In this document: one piece after another, positions 8,574 through 17,120 of the stretch
Position numbering within the stretch: position 1 is the stretch's first letter
How the letters are laid out: each line of letters starts with the position of its first letter
Notes under the pieces: model-generated
Seen by the model: the letters and a program-made list of their open reading frames with translations, nothing else
Database searches by the model: none
What the model was told of the DNA's origin: nothing
Position numbers and translations under genes: made by a program
Assembly: GCF_014203355.1 (NCBI RefSeq)
Contig: NZ_JACHIR010000001.1
Coordinates: forward strand, 5,644,038-5,708,037
Length of the DNA stretch: 64,000 nt
Direction: 5' to 3'
From: Kutzneria kofuensis
GTDB lineage: Bacteria > Actinomycetota > Actinomycetes > Mycobacteriales > Pseudonocardiaceae

Positions 8574-9005
8574 ATGAGCTACCTCACGTCACGAGCCGTG
8601 AAGGCCCTGCTTGCTCTCGCCATCGCCGTGCTCGGCGCCGTCGGCCTGGCCACCGTCAGCACCGCCGCGCCGGTCGCCCACCCGGCGGCCGCGCAGGTGG
8701 CCTGCGGCAACACCAGCAGCTACAAGAAGGTCAACCTGTCCAGCCTGCCCGCCCAGGCCGCGACCACCGTCAAGCTGATCAAACAGGGCGGACCGTTCCC
8801 GTACCCCCGCAACGACGGCGTCGTCTTCCGCAACGACGAGCACATCCTGCCCCTGTGCTCCGCCGGCTACTACCACGAGTACACGGTGCCGACGCCCGGC
8901 TCCTCCACCCGCGGCGCTCGCCGCATGATCACCGGATCCGCCGGCGAGTACTTCTACACCGGCGACCACTACGCGTCGTTCTCCCTGGTCGACATCAACC
9001 GCTGA
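8574..9005 (+). CDS. Secreted guanyl-specific ribonuclease (RNase Sa / N1-T1 family)
   Basis: 143-residue precursor with a signal peptide (about residues 1-31, ending STAA) and a mature domain of about 100 residues. It matches the streptomycete RNase Sa/St family, which cleaves RNA after guanosine through a 2',3'-cyclic phosphate. The catalytic triad is intact: E102 in YYHEYTV, R117 in ARRMITG and H132 in YTGDHYASF. C44 and C95 could form a disulfide. ATG 8574 is preferred to the upstream TTG because it gives a clean signal peptide. No barstar-like inhibitor gene is adjacent; secretion may be the only protection needed. A strong terminator follows. Confidence 0.93.
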   Translation: MSYLTSRAVKALLALAIAVLGAVGLATVSTAAPVAHPAAAQVACGNTSSYKKVNLSSLPAQAATTVKLIKQGGPFPYPRNDGVVFRNDEHILPLCSAGYYHEYTVPTPGSSTRGARRMITGSAGEYFYTGDHYASFSLVDINR

Positions 9006-9012
9006 GCCCGCG

Positions 9013-9043
9013 CCGGCGCCCGGTCGACAAGATCGGGCGCCGG
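9013..9043 (+). terminator. Terminator hairpin after RNase gene
   Basis: Perfect 10-bp inverted repeat (ccggcgcccg 9013-9022, cgggcgccgg 9034-9043) with an 11-nt loop, eight bases after the ribonuclease stop. Confidence 0.7.
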
Positions 9044-9159
9044 ACACGCCACCGAATCTCCCGGCGTACGGCGGGTCGAGCGGGCAGACTGGACACTGCC
9101 AGCCGTATAGGCATGCCGAAGACCTGCTTGCAGGGTCGAGCATCGATAGGGAGTGCGAC

Positions 9160-9885
9160 GTGTACCGGGTGTTCGAGGCCCTCGACGAACTCGTCACGAT
9201 TGTCGAGGAAGCGCGCGGCGTGCCGATGACCTCCGGCTGTGTCGTGCCCCGTGGCGACCTGCTTGAGCTGCTCGACGACATCAGGGACGCCATTCCCCGC
9301 GAGCTGGACGACGCGCAGGACGTGCTCGACCACCGCGACAGCATGATCTCCAAGGCCCAGCACGAGAGCGAGCAGGGCGTCGGCAAGGCCCGCGAGGAGT
9401 CCGAGCGGATGCTGGCCGAGGCCCGCGCCGAGGCCGAGCGCATGGTCGCCGACGCCCGCGCGCACGCCGAGCGGCTGGTCGCCGAGGCCGAGGACGAGGC
9501 CGAGCGGGTCGTCACCGCCGGCCGGCACGAGTACGAGGACCTGACCAGCCGGGCCCGTGCCGAGGCCGACCGCATGGTGCAGGCCGGCCGCGCCTCCTAC
9601 GAGCGGGCCGTCGAGGACGGCCGCAACGAGCAGCACCGGCTCGTCCAGCAGACCGAGGTCGTGCAGGCCGCGCACGCGGAGTCCGCGCGCATCCTGGACG
9701 CCGCCACCGGCGAGGCCAACCGCCTGCGCGGCGAGTGCGACGCCTACGTCGACGCCAAGCTGGCCGACTTCGAGGACCTGCTGGCCCACACGCTGCGCAC
9801 CGTGGGCAAGGGCCGGGCCAGCCTGCGCGCCCCGATGACCAGCAGCAGCGCCTCCGGCGCGCCCTTCGACTACGCACGGGACTGA
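9160..9885 (+). CDS. sepIVA: SepIVA-like DivIVA-domain septation protein
   Basis: 241 residues. A short N-terminal region MYRVFEALDELVTIVEEARGVPM is followed by a long Ala/Glu/Arg-rich coiled coil (about residues 50-200) made of heptads such as EARAEAERMVADARAHAERLV. Mycobacterial SepIVA, which sits in the same position beside the DUF177-rpmF-rnc cluster, is a DivIVA-domain protein needed for septum formation and polar envelope metabolism; the gene name rests on that family and synteny. The start is GTG 9160. Confidence 0.88.
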   Translation: MYRVFEALDELVTIVEEARGVPMTSGCVVPRGDLLELLDDIRDAIPRELDDAQDVLDHRDSMISKAQHESEQGVGKAREESERMLAEARAEAERMVADARAHAERLVAEAEDEAERVVTAGRHEYEDLTSRARAEADRMVQAGRASYERAVEDGRNEQHRLVQQTEVVQAAHAESARILDAATGEANRLRGECDAYVDAKLADFEDLLAHTLRTVGKGRASLRAPMTSSSASGAPFDYARD

Positions 9886-9921
9886 TGCAGACGCGAGGCG
9901 CCGGCCACGAAGGGCCGAGCC

Positions 9922-9938
9922 CCGCGCGGAACGCGCGG
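9922..9938 (+). terminator. Small GC hairpin after sepIVA
   Basis: Seven-base-pair perfect stem (ccgcgcg / cgcgcgg) with a 3-nt loop, 37 bases after the sepIVA stop. Short, without a T-tract, so terminator function is uncertain. Confidence 0.4.
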
Positions 9939-10035
9939 CACAGGCACTGACCAGCTGATTTTCCTTCTGGCCACCTTCTTGAGTACGCTTGAGCGGCTGG
10001 CCACGGTAAGTCACCCCACCAGCGACACAACCACC

Positions 10036-10617
10036 ATGTCTAAGCAACGATCACACGCGCGCCCTCAGCAGACCGCCGGACCCTGGGTCATCGACACCAG
10101 GGATATCGGTCGTCGACCCGGCTCCAGCCGCAGCTACCACCGGGTGGCCCCGGCTCCGGCGGGTCTCGGCTTCCCCGATGTCATGGGGGTCGAGGTCGGC
10201 AGCGACGTCGTGCTTGACCTGCTGGTCGAGTCGGTAGTGGAGGGCGTCCTCGCCACCGGGACCGCGAAGGCGGAGACGGTCGGCGAGTGCTCGCGGTGTC
10301 TTGATCCGCTGTCCGGCACGGTCGAGGTCCGCTTCACCGAGCTGTTCGCCTACCCGGACAGCGCGACCGAGGCGACCACGGACGAAGACGAGGTGTCTCG
10401 CCTCGTCGACGACCTCATCGACCTGGAACCGGCGGTGCGCGACGCGGTTGTGCTCGCGCTGCCGCAGGTTCCGCTGTGCTCGCCGGACTGTCGTGGACTG
10501 TGCGCCGAGTGCGGCGTCAAGTGGGCCGAACTGGGCCCCGACCACGCGCATGAGACGATTGATCCTCGCTGGGCTGCTCTGAAGGAGAAGTTCGGCGGGA
10601 CCGAGGAGGAGAGCTAG
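10036..10617 (+). CDS. DUF177 (YceD-family) protein upstream of rpmF
   Basis: 193 residues. DUF177/YceD proteins lie next to rpmF in most bacteria and have been linked to 23S rRNA accumulation and ribosome assembly. The conserved cysteines are present: CSRC in the middle and [13 protein letters not shown] near the C terminus, a probable metal-binding knuckle. ATG 10036 is the chosen start; a TTG at 9979 would add 19 residues without homology. rpmF starts two bases after its stop, so the two are co-transcribed. Confidence 0.9.
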   Translation: MSKQRSHARPQQTAGPWVIDTRDIGRRPGSSRSYHRVAPAPAGLGFPDVMGVEVGSDVVLDLLVESVVEGVLATGTAKAETVGECSRCLDPLSGTVEVRFTELFAYPDSATEATTDEDEVSRLVDDLIDLEPAVRDAVVLALPQVPLCSPDCRGLCAECGVKWAELGPDHAHETIDPRWAALKEKFGGTEEES

Positions 10618-10619
10618 TC

Positions 10620-10802
10620 GTGGCCGTCCCGAAGCGGAAGATGTCCCGCTCCAACACCCGTACGCGCCGTTCGCAGTGGAAGGCCGTCGCCCCGAACCTG
10701 GTGGCCTGCTCCAACCGCGCCTGCCGCCAGCCGAAGCTGCCGCACATCGCGTGCCCGGCCTGCGGCCAGTACGACGGCCGCCAGGTCGTCCAGCCGGCCT
10801 GA
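10620..10802 (+). CDS. rpmF: 50S ribosomal protein L32
   Basis: 60 residues, typical L32: [20 protein letters not shown] at the N terminus, then a four-cysteine zinc ribbon (CSNRAC and CPAC). It is therefore the zinc-containing form. It starts at GTG 10620, two bases after the DUF177 gene, and leads into rnc, the usual actinobacterial order. Confidence 0.97.
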   Translation: MAVPKRKMSRSNTRTRRSQWKAVAPNLVACSNRACRQPKLPHIACPACGQYDGRQVVQPA

Positions 10803-10833
10803 CCGCCGCCTCCCGGCGAGAAGGCTGAGCGCG

Positions 10834-11577
10834 GTGGGAGGTAAGGGATCACGGGGCCCGGCACCGGATCGGACCCCGCTACTTGAGGCGCTCGGTGTTC
10901 AGTTGGACGCCGAGCTTCTCGTGTTGGCCCTCACTCACAGGTCCTACGCGTACGAGAACGGCGGCCTGCCGCCGAACGAGCGTCTCGAGTTCCTCGGTGA
11001 CGCCGTCCTCGGACTCGTGGTGACGGACCACCTCTATCGCAGCCACCCCGACCTGCCCGAGGGGCAGTTGGCGAAGCTGCGCGCGAGCGTGGTGAACATG
11101 ATGGCGCTGGCCGGCGTGGCCCGCGATCTCGGCGAGGGCGGCCTTGGCGCGCACCTGCTGCTGGGGCGCGGCGAGGAGCTGACCGGCGGCCGTGACAAGG
11201 CGAGCATCCTGGCCGACGGCCTCGAGGCGATGATCGGCGCCGTCTACCTGGCGCACGGCATCGACGTGGCCCGGGGCCTGGTGCACCGGCTGTTCGACCC
11301 GCTGCTGGAGGCCGCGCCGCTCAAGGGCGCGGGCCTGGACTGGAAGACCAGCCTCCAGGAGCTGACCGCCGCGCAGGGCCTCGGCGTGCCCGAGTACCGG
11401 GTCGACGACGAGGGCCCGGACCACCGCAAGGAGTTCACCGCCACCGTGTACGTCGGCGGGCGGGCCCTGGGCACCGGCGGCGGCCGGACCAAGAAGGAAG
11501 CCGAGCAGAAGGCGGCCGAGGCCGCCTACACCACGCTCAAGGCCGAGACGCCGCCGGCGGAGGACGCCGCGGGCTGA
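10834..11577 (+). CDS. rnc: Ribonuclease III
   Basis: 247 residues. Cleaves double-stranded RNA in rRNA processing and mRNA turnover. The catalytic signature [13 protein letters not shown] is near residues 48-60, the second metal-binding acidic cluster is [14 protein letters not shown], and a double-stranded-RNA-binding domain follows ([14 protein letters not shown] to [13 protein letters not shown]). The gene starts at GTG 10834, 31 bases after rpmF, in the same transcription unit. A strong hairpin separates it from mutM. Confidence 0.97.
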   Translation: MGGKGSRGPAPDRTPLLEALGVQLDAELLVLALTHRSYAYENGGLPPNERLEFLGDAVLGLVVTDHLYRSHPDLPEGQLAKLRASVVNMMALAGVARDLGEGGLGAHLLLGRGEELTGGRDKASILADGLEAMIGAVYLAHGIDVARGLVHRLFDPLLEAAPLKGAGLDWKTSLQELTAAQGLGVPEYRVDDEGPDHRKEFTATVYVGGRALGTGGGRTKKEAEQKAAEAAYTTLKAETPPAEDAAG

Positions 11578-11601
11578 GCTCACCTGTCGAAGTGGTGCCC
11601 G

Positions 11602-11644
11602 GAAGGGGGCATTCCAGGCGTCAGACGCCAGGAATGCCCCCTTC
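11602..11644 (+). terminator. Long two-part hairpin between rnc and mutM
   Basis: A perfect 14-bp outer stem (gaagggggcattcc 11602-11615, ggaatgcccccttc 11631-11644) encloses a second short stem (ggcg 11617-11620, cgcc 11626-11629) across one A-A mismatch. It is very stable and lies 24 bases after the rnc stop. Its arms resemble those of the hairpins after ftsY and glnD. Confidence 0.8.
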
Positions 11645-11680
11645 TGAGTCTTTGTTGGTGCCTGGCGGGAAGGGGTTGTC

Positions 11681-12547
11681 ATGCCGGAGTTGCCCGAGGT
11701 CGAAGTCGTCCGCCGTGGCCTGGACGCGCACGTCACCGGTCGGCGGATCACGGCCGTCGAGGTGCTGCACCCGCGGGCGACCCGCCGGCACGAGCCCGGT
11801 CCCGTCGACTTCGCCGACCGGCTGGCCGGCCGGTCCGTGGTGGCGGCCAGCCGCCGCGGCAAGTACCTGTGGCTGGAGCTCGAAGGCGCCGAGGCGGTCA
11901 TCGCTCACCTCGGCATGAGCGGCCAGATGCTGGTGCAGCCCGAGGGAGCCGCCGACGAGAAGCACCTGCGGGTCCGGCTGCGCTTCGACGACGGCGGCCC
12001 GGAGCTGCGCTTCGTCGACCAGCGCACGTTCGGCGGCCTGGCCCTGGCCGACCTGGTCCAGGTGGACGGCACCGCCCTGCCGGCCCCGGTCGCGCACATC
12101 GCCCGCGACCCGATGGACCCCGCCTTCGACGCCGACGCGGCCGTGACCGCGTTGCGGCGCAAGCGCACCGGCGTGAAGCGTGCGTTGCTCGACCAGACGC
12201 TCGTGTCCGGTGTGGGCAACATCTACGCCGACGAGTCGTTGTGGCGCACCAGGTTGCACTGGGCGCGGCCGACGGAGAAACTGACCCGTGCTCAGGCCGG
12301 GGAGCTGCTCGTCGCCGCCACCGACGTGATGACCGAGGCCCTCGCCGCCGGCGGCACCTCCTTCGACGCCTTGTACGTCAACGTGAACGGCCAGTCCGGC
12401 TACTTCGACCGGGCCCTGGCCGTGTACGGCCAAGAGGGCAAGGCGTGTCGGCGGTGCGGCAGCGTCATCCGCCGTGACCCCTTCATGAACCGCTCCTCCT
12501 TCTCCTGCCCCAAGTGCCAGCCGATGCCGAGGAACCCCCACATCTGA
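11681..12547 (+). CDS. mutM: Formamidopyrimidine-DNA glycosylase (Fpg)
   Basis: 288 residues. Base-excision repair enzyme that removes 8-oxoguanine and formamidopyrimidines and nicks the strand. The N-terminal catalytic PELPEVE (P2 nucleophile, E3) directly follows the start methionine, the [10 protein letters not shown] lysine motif is present, and the C-terminal zinc finger is complete (CRRCG and CPKC). The start is ATG 11681. It sits downstream of rnc as in mycobacteria, but the intervening hairpin suggests its own promoter. Confidence 0.97.
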   Translation: MPELPEVEVVRRGLDAHVTGRRITAVEVLHPRATRRHEPGPVDFADRLAGRSVVAASRRGKYLWLELEGAEAVIAHLGMSGQMLVQPEGAADEKHLRVRLRFDDGGPELRFVDQRTFGGLALADLVQVDGTALPAPVAHIARDPMDPAFDADAAVTALRRKRTGVKRALLDQTLVSGVGNIYADESLWRTRLHWARPTEKLTRAQAGELLVAATDVMTEALAAGGTSFDALYVNVNGQSGYFDRALAVYGQEGKACRRCGSVIRRDPFMNRSSFSCPKCQPMPRNPHI

Positions 12548-12704
12548 CCCGCCCCGCCGCCAGCTCGTGCCACATGCGGTGCGCGGGCGTCGCCTGGAGG
12601 CAAGTACGGCGCGCATGGGGCATTTCGTCGGGGCCTGGAGGCCCGGGTTGCGTAGTAGTGCGCATTGCGGAATAGTGTGGCCAGCGCATCACCGGGAGGA
12701 TCGG

Positions 12705-13025
12705 TTGGACACCAGCCAGCTGCTCAAGGGCGTCCTGGACCTCGCGGTCCTGGCCGTGCTCCGGGAGGAGGACGGCTACGGCTACGACGTGCTGCGCCGG
12801 CTGCGCCAGAGTGGCCTGGACGAGGTGGCCGACGCCTCCGTGTACGGCACGCTGCGCCGGCTGTACAAGGCCGACCTGCTCACCTCCTACGTCGTGCCGA
12901 GCGAGGAGGGACCGCACCGCAAGTACTACCGCGTCAGCGAGTCGGGACGCGTTCGACTGGAGGAGTCGTGCAGGACGTGGCGGACGTTCGCGAAGACGAT
13001 GGATCAACTACTGAGCGCTTCCTGA
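12705..13025 (+). CDS. PadR-family transcriptional regulator
   Basis: 106 residues, the short PadR type. The winged helix begins at the N terminus (LLKGVLDLAVLAVLREEDGY), with the typical SVYGTLRRLYKADLL recognition region and a wing (EGPHRKYYRVSESG). TTG 12705 is chosen because the sequence homology begins there and a strong ribosome site (gggagga, 12694-12700) is correctly placed. It overlaps the next gene by 58 bases in another frame. PadR repressors paired with HAAS-domain membrane proteins usually control them, so autoregulation of the pair is likely. Confidence 0.93.
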   Translation: MDTSQLLKGVLDLAVLAVLREEDGYGYDVLRRLRQSGLDEVADASVYGTLRRLYKADLLTSYVVPSEEGPHRKYYRVSESGRVRLEESCRTWRTFAKTMDQLLSAS

Positions 13026-13732
13026 CCCGGATGCGGGCCGCCCTGTCCGATCTGCCGCCGGCGGAGGTGGACGAGCTGCTCGAGGACACCGAGGAGCACG
13101 TCCGCGAGCTGGCGCGGGAGCACGGCGAGGACCAGCTGGAGCTGCGTCTGGGCAGTCCGGAGGCGTACGCGGCGGAGCTGCGCTCGGCGGCCGGCTACCC
13201 GCCCCCGCCCGAGCCGGAGCAGCCCGCCCAGCAGCCCAAGACGCCGCGCAACGACGGCGTCGAGGTGCTGGCGCTGGCCGGCCTGATCGTCACCACCGCC
13301 AGCGCGATGCTGTTCGGCGCGTCGATCCGCAGCTACCACTCGATGCCGCTGTTCCTGCTGACCGGGCTGGTCGGCCTGGCCATCTCGCTGCCGATGCTGG
13401 TTCGCGGCCCCGGCGCCCTGCACGGCATCGCCGAGTTGCCGACGGTCCGGGCGCTGACCCCGTACCTGACGCCGGACGAGTCCACGCTGACCGGCAAGGT
13501 GCTGGCCTACGTCTACAGCCTGCAGCCGGCCTGGTGGCTGCTGCGGGTGCTGCCGATCGTGCTGCTCAGCCGGGCCGGCCTGGTCGGGCTGGTCGTCCTG
13601 GGCCTGCCGGCGGCGGTGATCTCGATCCTGGTCGGCCACTACAGCCGAGTCGACCGCCGCCTGCTGTGGCTGGTGGTGCCGGGCAACGCGCTGGTCGGCA
13701 CGATCCTGCTGTACTACTTCGTCGCGTTCTGA
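12968..13732 (+). CDS. HAAS-domain (DUF1700-like) integral membrane protein
   Basis: 254 residues. The N-terminal helical domain (MRAALSDLPPAEVDELLEDT and following) matches the HAAS signalling domain that accompanies PadR regulators. After a Pro/Gln linker there are four to five hydrophobic segments. GTG 12968 is chosen because a ggagg site (12959-12963) precedes it; the reading frame overlaps the end of the PadR gene. The 3' end overlaps the convergent MarR gene by 19 bases. Its specific role is unknown. Confidence 0.85.
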   Translation: MQDVADVREDDGSTTERFLTRMRAALSDLPPAEVDELLEDTEEHVRELAREHGEDQLELRLGSPEAYAAELRSAAGYPPPPEPEQPAQQPKTPRNDGVEVLALAGLIVTTASAMLFGASIRSYHSMPLFLLTGLVGLAISLPMLVRGPGALHGIAELPTVRALTPYLTPDESTLTGKVLAYVYSLQPAWWLLRVLPIVLLSRAGLVGLVVLGLPAAVISILVGHYSRVDRRLLWLVVPGNALVGTILLYYFVAF

Positions 13733-14172
13733 TCGACGCGCTGACCGGACAGCCGGTCCAGCAGCGGCACCACCGCCAGCACCTGGGCGGCCTCCTCGGG
13801 CGTCAGCTCGGCCAGCCGCTTGGCGATGATCTCCGCCTCGCCGTGGGCGACCGAGATGATCGTCTCGCGGCCCTGCTCGGTCAGCGTCACCTGGATGGCA
13901 CGGCCGTCCGACGGGTCCGGCTCGCGGGCGACCAGGCCCATCGCCTCCAGGTGGGTGACCATGGTGGTCGCGGTCGGCTGCGAGCACGGCACCTGCGCGG
14001 CCAGCTCGCCGACCCGCATCGGGCCGCACTGCAGCAGTTGGGAAAGCACGATGAGCTGGGTCGGGTACAGCCCGGCGGGCGCGGCCTGGCGGACCGTGCG
14101 CAGCAACCGGTGCAGGGAGATCAGCAGCTGGAGCGACTGCTGCTGATCGCTGCCCTGGCGCTCGGCGGTCAC
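13714..14172 (-). CDS. MarR-family transcriptional regulator
   Basis: 152 residues. Winged-helix core with LYPTQLIVLSQLL, the recognition helix CSQPTATTMVTHLEAMGLV and the wing REPDPSDGRAIQVTLTEQG, a classic MarR signature. It starts at GTG 14172 and is divergent from the LuxR-type gene, with 235 bases between them that contain a candidate operator. The target and ligand are unknown. Confidence 0.93.
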   Translation of the reverse strand: MTAERQGSDQQQSLQLLISLHRLLRTVRQAAPAGLYPTQLIVLSQLLQCGPMRVGELAAQVPCSQPTATTMVTHLEAMGLVAREPDPSDGRAIQVTLTEQGRETIISVAHGEAEIIAKRLAELTPEEAAQVLAVVPLLDRLSGQRVDQNATK

Positions 14173-14261
14173 GACAGCAGCCCCCTCCTGACGAACCGGT
14201 CACATCGGTCCGTCAGAGTATCCGCTGCCGTGAAGCGGGCCGCCGAGCGCCGAGGGAAGCG

Positions 14262-14298
14262 GGGTGGTCCACCCAACCCCCCGGCGGATGGACCACCC
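14262..14298. promoter_or_regulatory. Candidate operator in the marR/luxR divergent region
   Basis: gggtggtccaccc (14262-14274) is a perfect 6-bp palindrome around one base, and its left part is repeated inverted as tggaccaccc at 14289-14298, giving a 10-bp stem with 14262-14271. Palindromes of this size between a marR gene and a divergent gene are typical MarR operators; it could alternatively be a hairpin. Confidence 0.4.
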
Positions 14299-14407
14299 TT
14301 GCCTACCCCTCTCCCCCTGCGATCAAGAGTGGCCTTCGGCGTAGGGGCGTGACATCCGCGCGATGGCGTAGGTGATGGCGTACCCCGCCGACGACTAGGG
14401 TTGGAGC

Positions 14408-16615
14408 ATGGCGCGCGGATCGCTCCCCACCGAGATCAGCTCGTTCGTCGGGCGGCGTGACGATCTTGCTGCGCTGCGGCGGCTGCTGTCGTCGGCGCAC
14501 CTGGTGACGGTGACCGGCGCGGGCGGCGTGGGCAAGACCCGGCTGAGCCTGCGGGTCGCGCACGAGCTGCGCCGATCCTTCGCCGACGGCGCGTGGTGGG
14601 CGGACCTGTCCACGCTGCACGTCGGCGCCGACGCGCAGCTGGTCAGCGAGACGATCGCCAAGGGCCTCGGCGTCCACGACCACTCCACCCGCGCCACCCT
14701 GGACCTGCTGCTCGACCACGTCCGCGACCGGCGGCTGCTGCTCGTGCTGGACAACTGCGAGCACCTCGTCGACACCGTCGGCCCCATCGTGCAGGCCATG
14801 CTGTCCGCGGCGGCCGGCCTGCGGGTGATCGCCACCAGCCGGCAGCCGCTGGCCATCGCCGGCGAGCACGTCGTCGACCTGCGCCCGCTTACGTCCGAGG
14901 CGGTCGATCTGCTGGTCGACCGGATGCGGGCGACGATGCCGGACTTCGAGCCGTCCGGCAGCGACCGGGACACGGCGCTGCGGCTGTGCCAGCGGCTGGA
15001 GGGGCTGCCGCTGGCGATCGAGCTGGCCGCGGCGCAGCTGCGCTCGATCGGCATGGCCACCATGCTGGAGCGCCTCGACGACCGGTTCCGGCTGCTCACC
15101 GGCCTCGCGGCGGCGCTGGACTGGAGCTACCAGCTGTGCACCGAGCACCAGCGGCTGCTGTGGGCGCGGCTGTCGGTGTTCGCGGGCGATCTCGACCTGG
15201 CCGCCGCCGAGCAGGTGTGCGCCGACGAGCGGCTGCCACGCGAGGACGTGCTGGCCGCGCTGGCCGGCCTGGCCGAGCGGTCGCTGCTGACCAGCGAGCA
15301 CCGCGGCGGCCGCGTCCGGTACCGGATGCTGGAGACGATAAGGGAGTACGGCGCCGGCAAGCTGGCCGAGCTGGACGACCCGGAGGCGGTGCGGACCCGG
15401 CACCGGGACTACTTCCGGTGGCTCGCCCGCGAGGCCGCCACCCACTGGCTCGGCCCGGAGGAGCTGCGCTGGCTGGAGCGCATCCGGGCCGAGCTGCCCA
15501 ACGTGCTGGCCTCGATGGACTGGAGCCTTCGCACGCCCGGCGAGTCGGTCGCCGCCCTGGACATGGCGATCTCGCTGGTGCAGTCGCACTGCTGGTACGT
15601 GATCGGCGGCCTCGGCGAGGGACTGCGCTGGCTGCGGCTGGCCCTGGCCAGCGGCGAGCCGCAGCCGCGGCCGCTGCGGGCCATCGGCCTGGCCCGGGCG
15701 TCGATGATCGCGACGTTCCTCGGCGAGCCAGCGCTGGCGGCCGAGCTGATGCCCGACACCGGGGACGACCTCGCCGATGCGAACACGCTGACGGCGATGG
15801 CGATCCGGGCCTGGATCGTGGAGGTCGACCCGTCGGCGGTGGTCGGGTACCTCACCCGGGCCCGCGACCTGTACGCCAAGCTGGGCGTGGACGGCGGGGT
15901 GTTCTCCGCCGACATGTGGCTGGCGTGGAACGGTCCGGCGGAGAACCTCGAGGCCGCCTGCGAGGAGCTGGTCGCGCGGGCGGAGAGCCGGCAGGCCGGC
16001 TACTCGCTGGCCAGCGCGTTGTGGACGCTCGGCGCGGCCCGTATGCGCACCGATCCGGAGCGGGCGATCCCGCTGGTCGAGGATGCGCTGCGGCGGTTCC
16101 AGGCGGTCGACGACATGTGGGGCTGTGGCTGGACCATGGAGACGCTGTCCTGGGCGTACGCCGCGGCCGGCCACCACGAGCGGGCGGCGCTGCTGATGGG
16201 CGCCTCCGGCCAGCTGTGGTCGGACATCGGCCTGCGCCTGTACCGGCCGGGTCCGTTCGCGGTCGGGCACCAGCGGGCCGCCACCATGCTCAAGGAGGCA
16301 CTGGGCGAGCGGGCGTTCGAGGCGGCCATGGACGAGGGCGCCGAGCTCGGCTTCGACCGGGCGGTGGCGATGGGCTCCCGCGTGGGGCTGCCGATGCGGT
16401 CGGTGGCGCCGCCCACGCCCGAGCTGACCGCCCGCGAGCGGGAGGTGGCCGAGCTGGTCGCCGCGGGACTGACGAATCCTCAGATCGCGGCGAAGTTGTT
16501 CCTCGGCTCGCGAACCGTGCAGACGCACCTGCGCAGCATCATGAACAAGCTCGGCGTCAACAACCGGACCCAGGTCGCCGCGCACATCACCCAGCAGTCC
16601 ATCGACGAGCGCTGA
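14408..16615 (+). CDS. Large LuxR-family regulator with NTPase domain
   Basis: 735 residues. The N terminus has an AP-ATPase/STAND-type NTPase: FVGR motif, Walker A GAGGVGKT (residues 37-44) and Walker B LLLVLDNCEH. A central helical-repeat region is followed by a C-terminal LuxR helix-turn-helix (LTAREREVAELVAAGLTN onwards, from about residue 671). Proteins of this layout are ATP-dependent activators common in actinomycetes; the signal is unknown. The start is ATG 14408. It is divergent from marR. About 285 bases separate it from the kdp leader, so control of kdp cannot be claimed. Confidence 0.92.
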   Translation: MARGSLPTEISSFVGRRDDLAALRRLLSSAHLVTVTGAGGVGKTRLSLRVAHELRRSFADGAWWADLSTLHVGADAQLVSETIAKGLGVHDHSTRATLDLLLDHVRDRRLLLVLDNCEHLVDTVGPIVQAMLSAAAGLRVIATSRQPLAIAGEHVVDLRPLTSEAVDLLVDRMRATMPDFEPSGSDRDTALRLCQRLEGLPLAIELAAAQLRSIGMATMLERLDDRFRLLTGLAAALDWSYQLCTEHQRLLWARLSVFAGDLDLAAAEQVCADERLPREDVLAALAGLAERSLLTSEHRGGRVRYRMLETIREYGAGKLAELDDPEAVRTRHRDYFRWLAREAATHWLGPEELRWLERIRAELPNVLASMDWSLRTPGESVAALDMAISLVQSHCWYVIGGLGEGLRWLRLALASGEPQPRPLRAIGLARASMIATFLGEPALAAELMPDTGDDLADANTLTAMAIRAWIVEVDPSAVVGYLTRARDLYAKLGVDGGVFSADMWLAWNGPAENLEAACEELVARAESRQAGYSLASALWTLGAARMRTDPERAIPLVEDALRRFQAVDDMWGCGWTMETLSWAYAAAGHHERAALLMGASGQLWSDIGLRLYRPGPFAVGHQRAATMLKEALGERAFEAAMDEGAELGFDRAVAMGSRVGLPMRSVAPPTPELTAREREVAELVAAGLTNPQIAAKLFLGSRTVQTHLRSIMNKLGVNNRTQVAAHITQQSIDER

Positions 16616-16758
16616 CCTCTCGCCACCGTCGGTGACGATCTTGACGCCTATGACGGCGCCGTCACCGCGCTGACCCGCGCCTGCGCCGGGGCCGCCCGGT
16701 AAATCGGTCACGCTCTGCGCATTCGTCGCCCGATCGGGTGGAGACCTGGCTCACCGGT

Positions 16759-16798
16759 CGCGTCAATTTCGCGTCAATGCCGTGCAGCGGCGCGTCAA
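16759..16798 (+). promoter_or_regulatory. Direct repeats upstream of kdp, candidate KdpE sites
   Basis: Three copies of cgcgtcaa at 16759-16766, 16770-16777 and 16791-16798. The first two are spaced by 11 bp and the third by 21 bp, i.e. one and about two helical turns. OmpR-family regulators such as KdpE bind tandem direct repeats with 10-11 bp periodicity. The repeats lie 100-140 bases ahead of the kdp reading frames. Confidence 0.45.
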
Positions 16799-16899
16799 GA
16801 CGCCATCAGGCGACGTCGCGGCGGGTCGTTGCGGATGCACGCTCATCCCGATCGCGGTCGCCGTGGGGGTGACCGCAGGGGTGAGGGGAGCGGCGCGAC

Positions 16900-16983
16900 A
16901 TGGCCGACCTGGCCTACGCCGTGCTGGTCATCGGCGTCTTCGGAGTGCTGGCACTCATGGTGCGTGGATTGGAGCGGCTGTGA
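16900..16983 (+). CDS. 27-residue membrane microprotein leading the kdp operon
   Basis: A small open frame from ATG 16900 to TGA 16983, encoding a single hydrophobic helix (AYAVLVIGVFGVLALMVRG) with a short charged C terminus. Its stop overlaps the GTG start of kdpF by four bases, the same coupling as elsewhere in the operon, which supports translation. A weak site (gggag, 16886-16890) precedes it. I know no function; it may be an accessory subunit comparable to KdpF. Confidence 0.6.
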   Translation: MADLAYAVLVIGVFGVLALMVRGLERL

Positions 16984-17081
16984 ACGGGGCCGGTGTCGTG
17001 GCGAACGCCGTCGGCGGCGTGCTCGCCCTGCTGTTGCTCGTCTACCTGTTCGTCGCCCTGATCAAGCCGGAGAAGTTCTGA
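16980..17081 (+). CDS. kdpF: Potassium-transporting ATPase subunit KdpF
   Basis: 33 residues: one transmembrane helix (VLALLLLVYLFVALIKPEKF), with the YLFVAL-KPEKF end that is typical of KdpF. KdpF is a lipid-like stabiliser of the KdpFABC complex. GTG 16980 overlaps the stop of the preceding microprotein. It is followed by kdpA after 39 bases. Confidence 0.9.
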   Translation: MNGAGVVANAVGGVLALLLLVYLFVALIKPEKF

Positions 17082-17120
17082 CATGCGGCTCGACGTGTAT
17101 GCCTCAGCGGAGGGCCTCTC

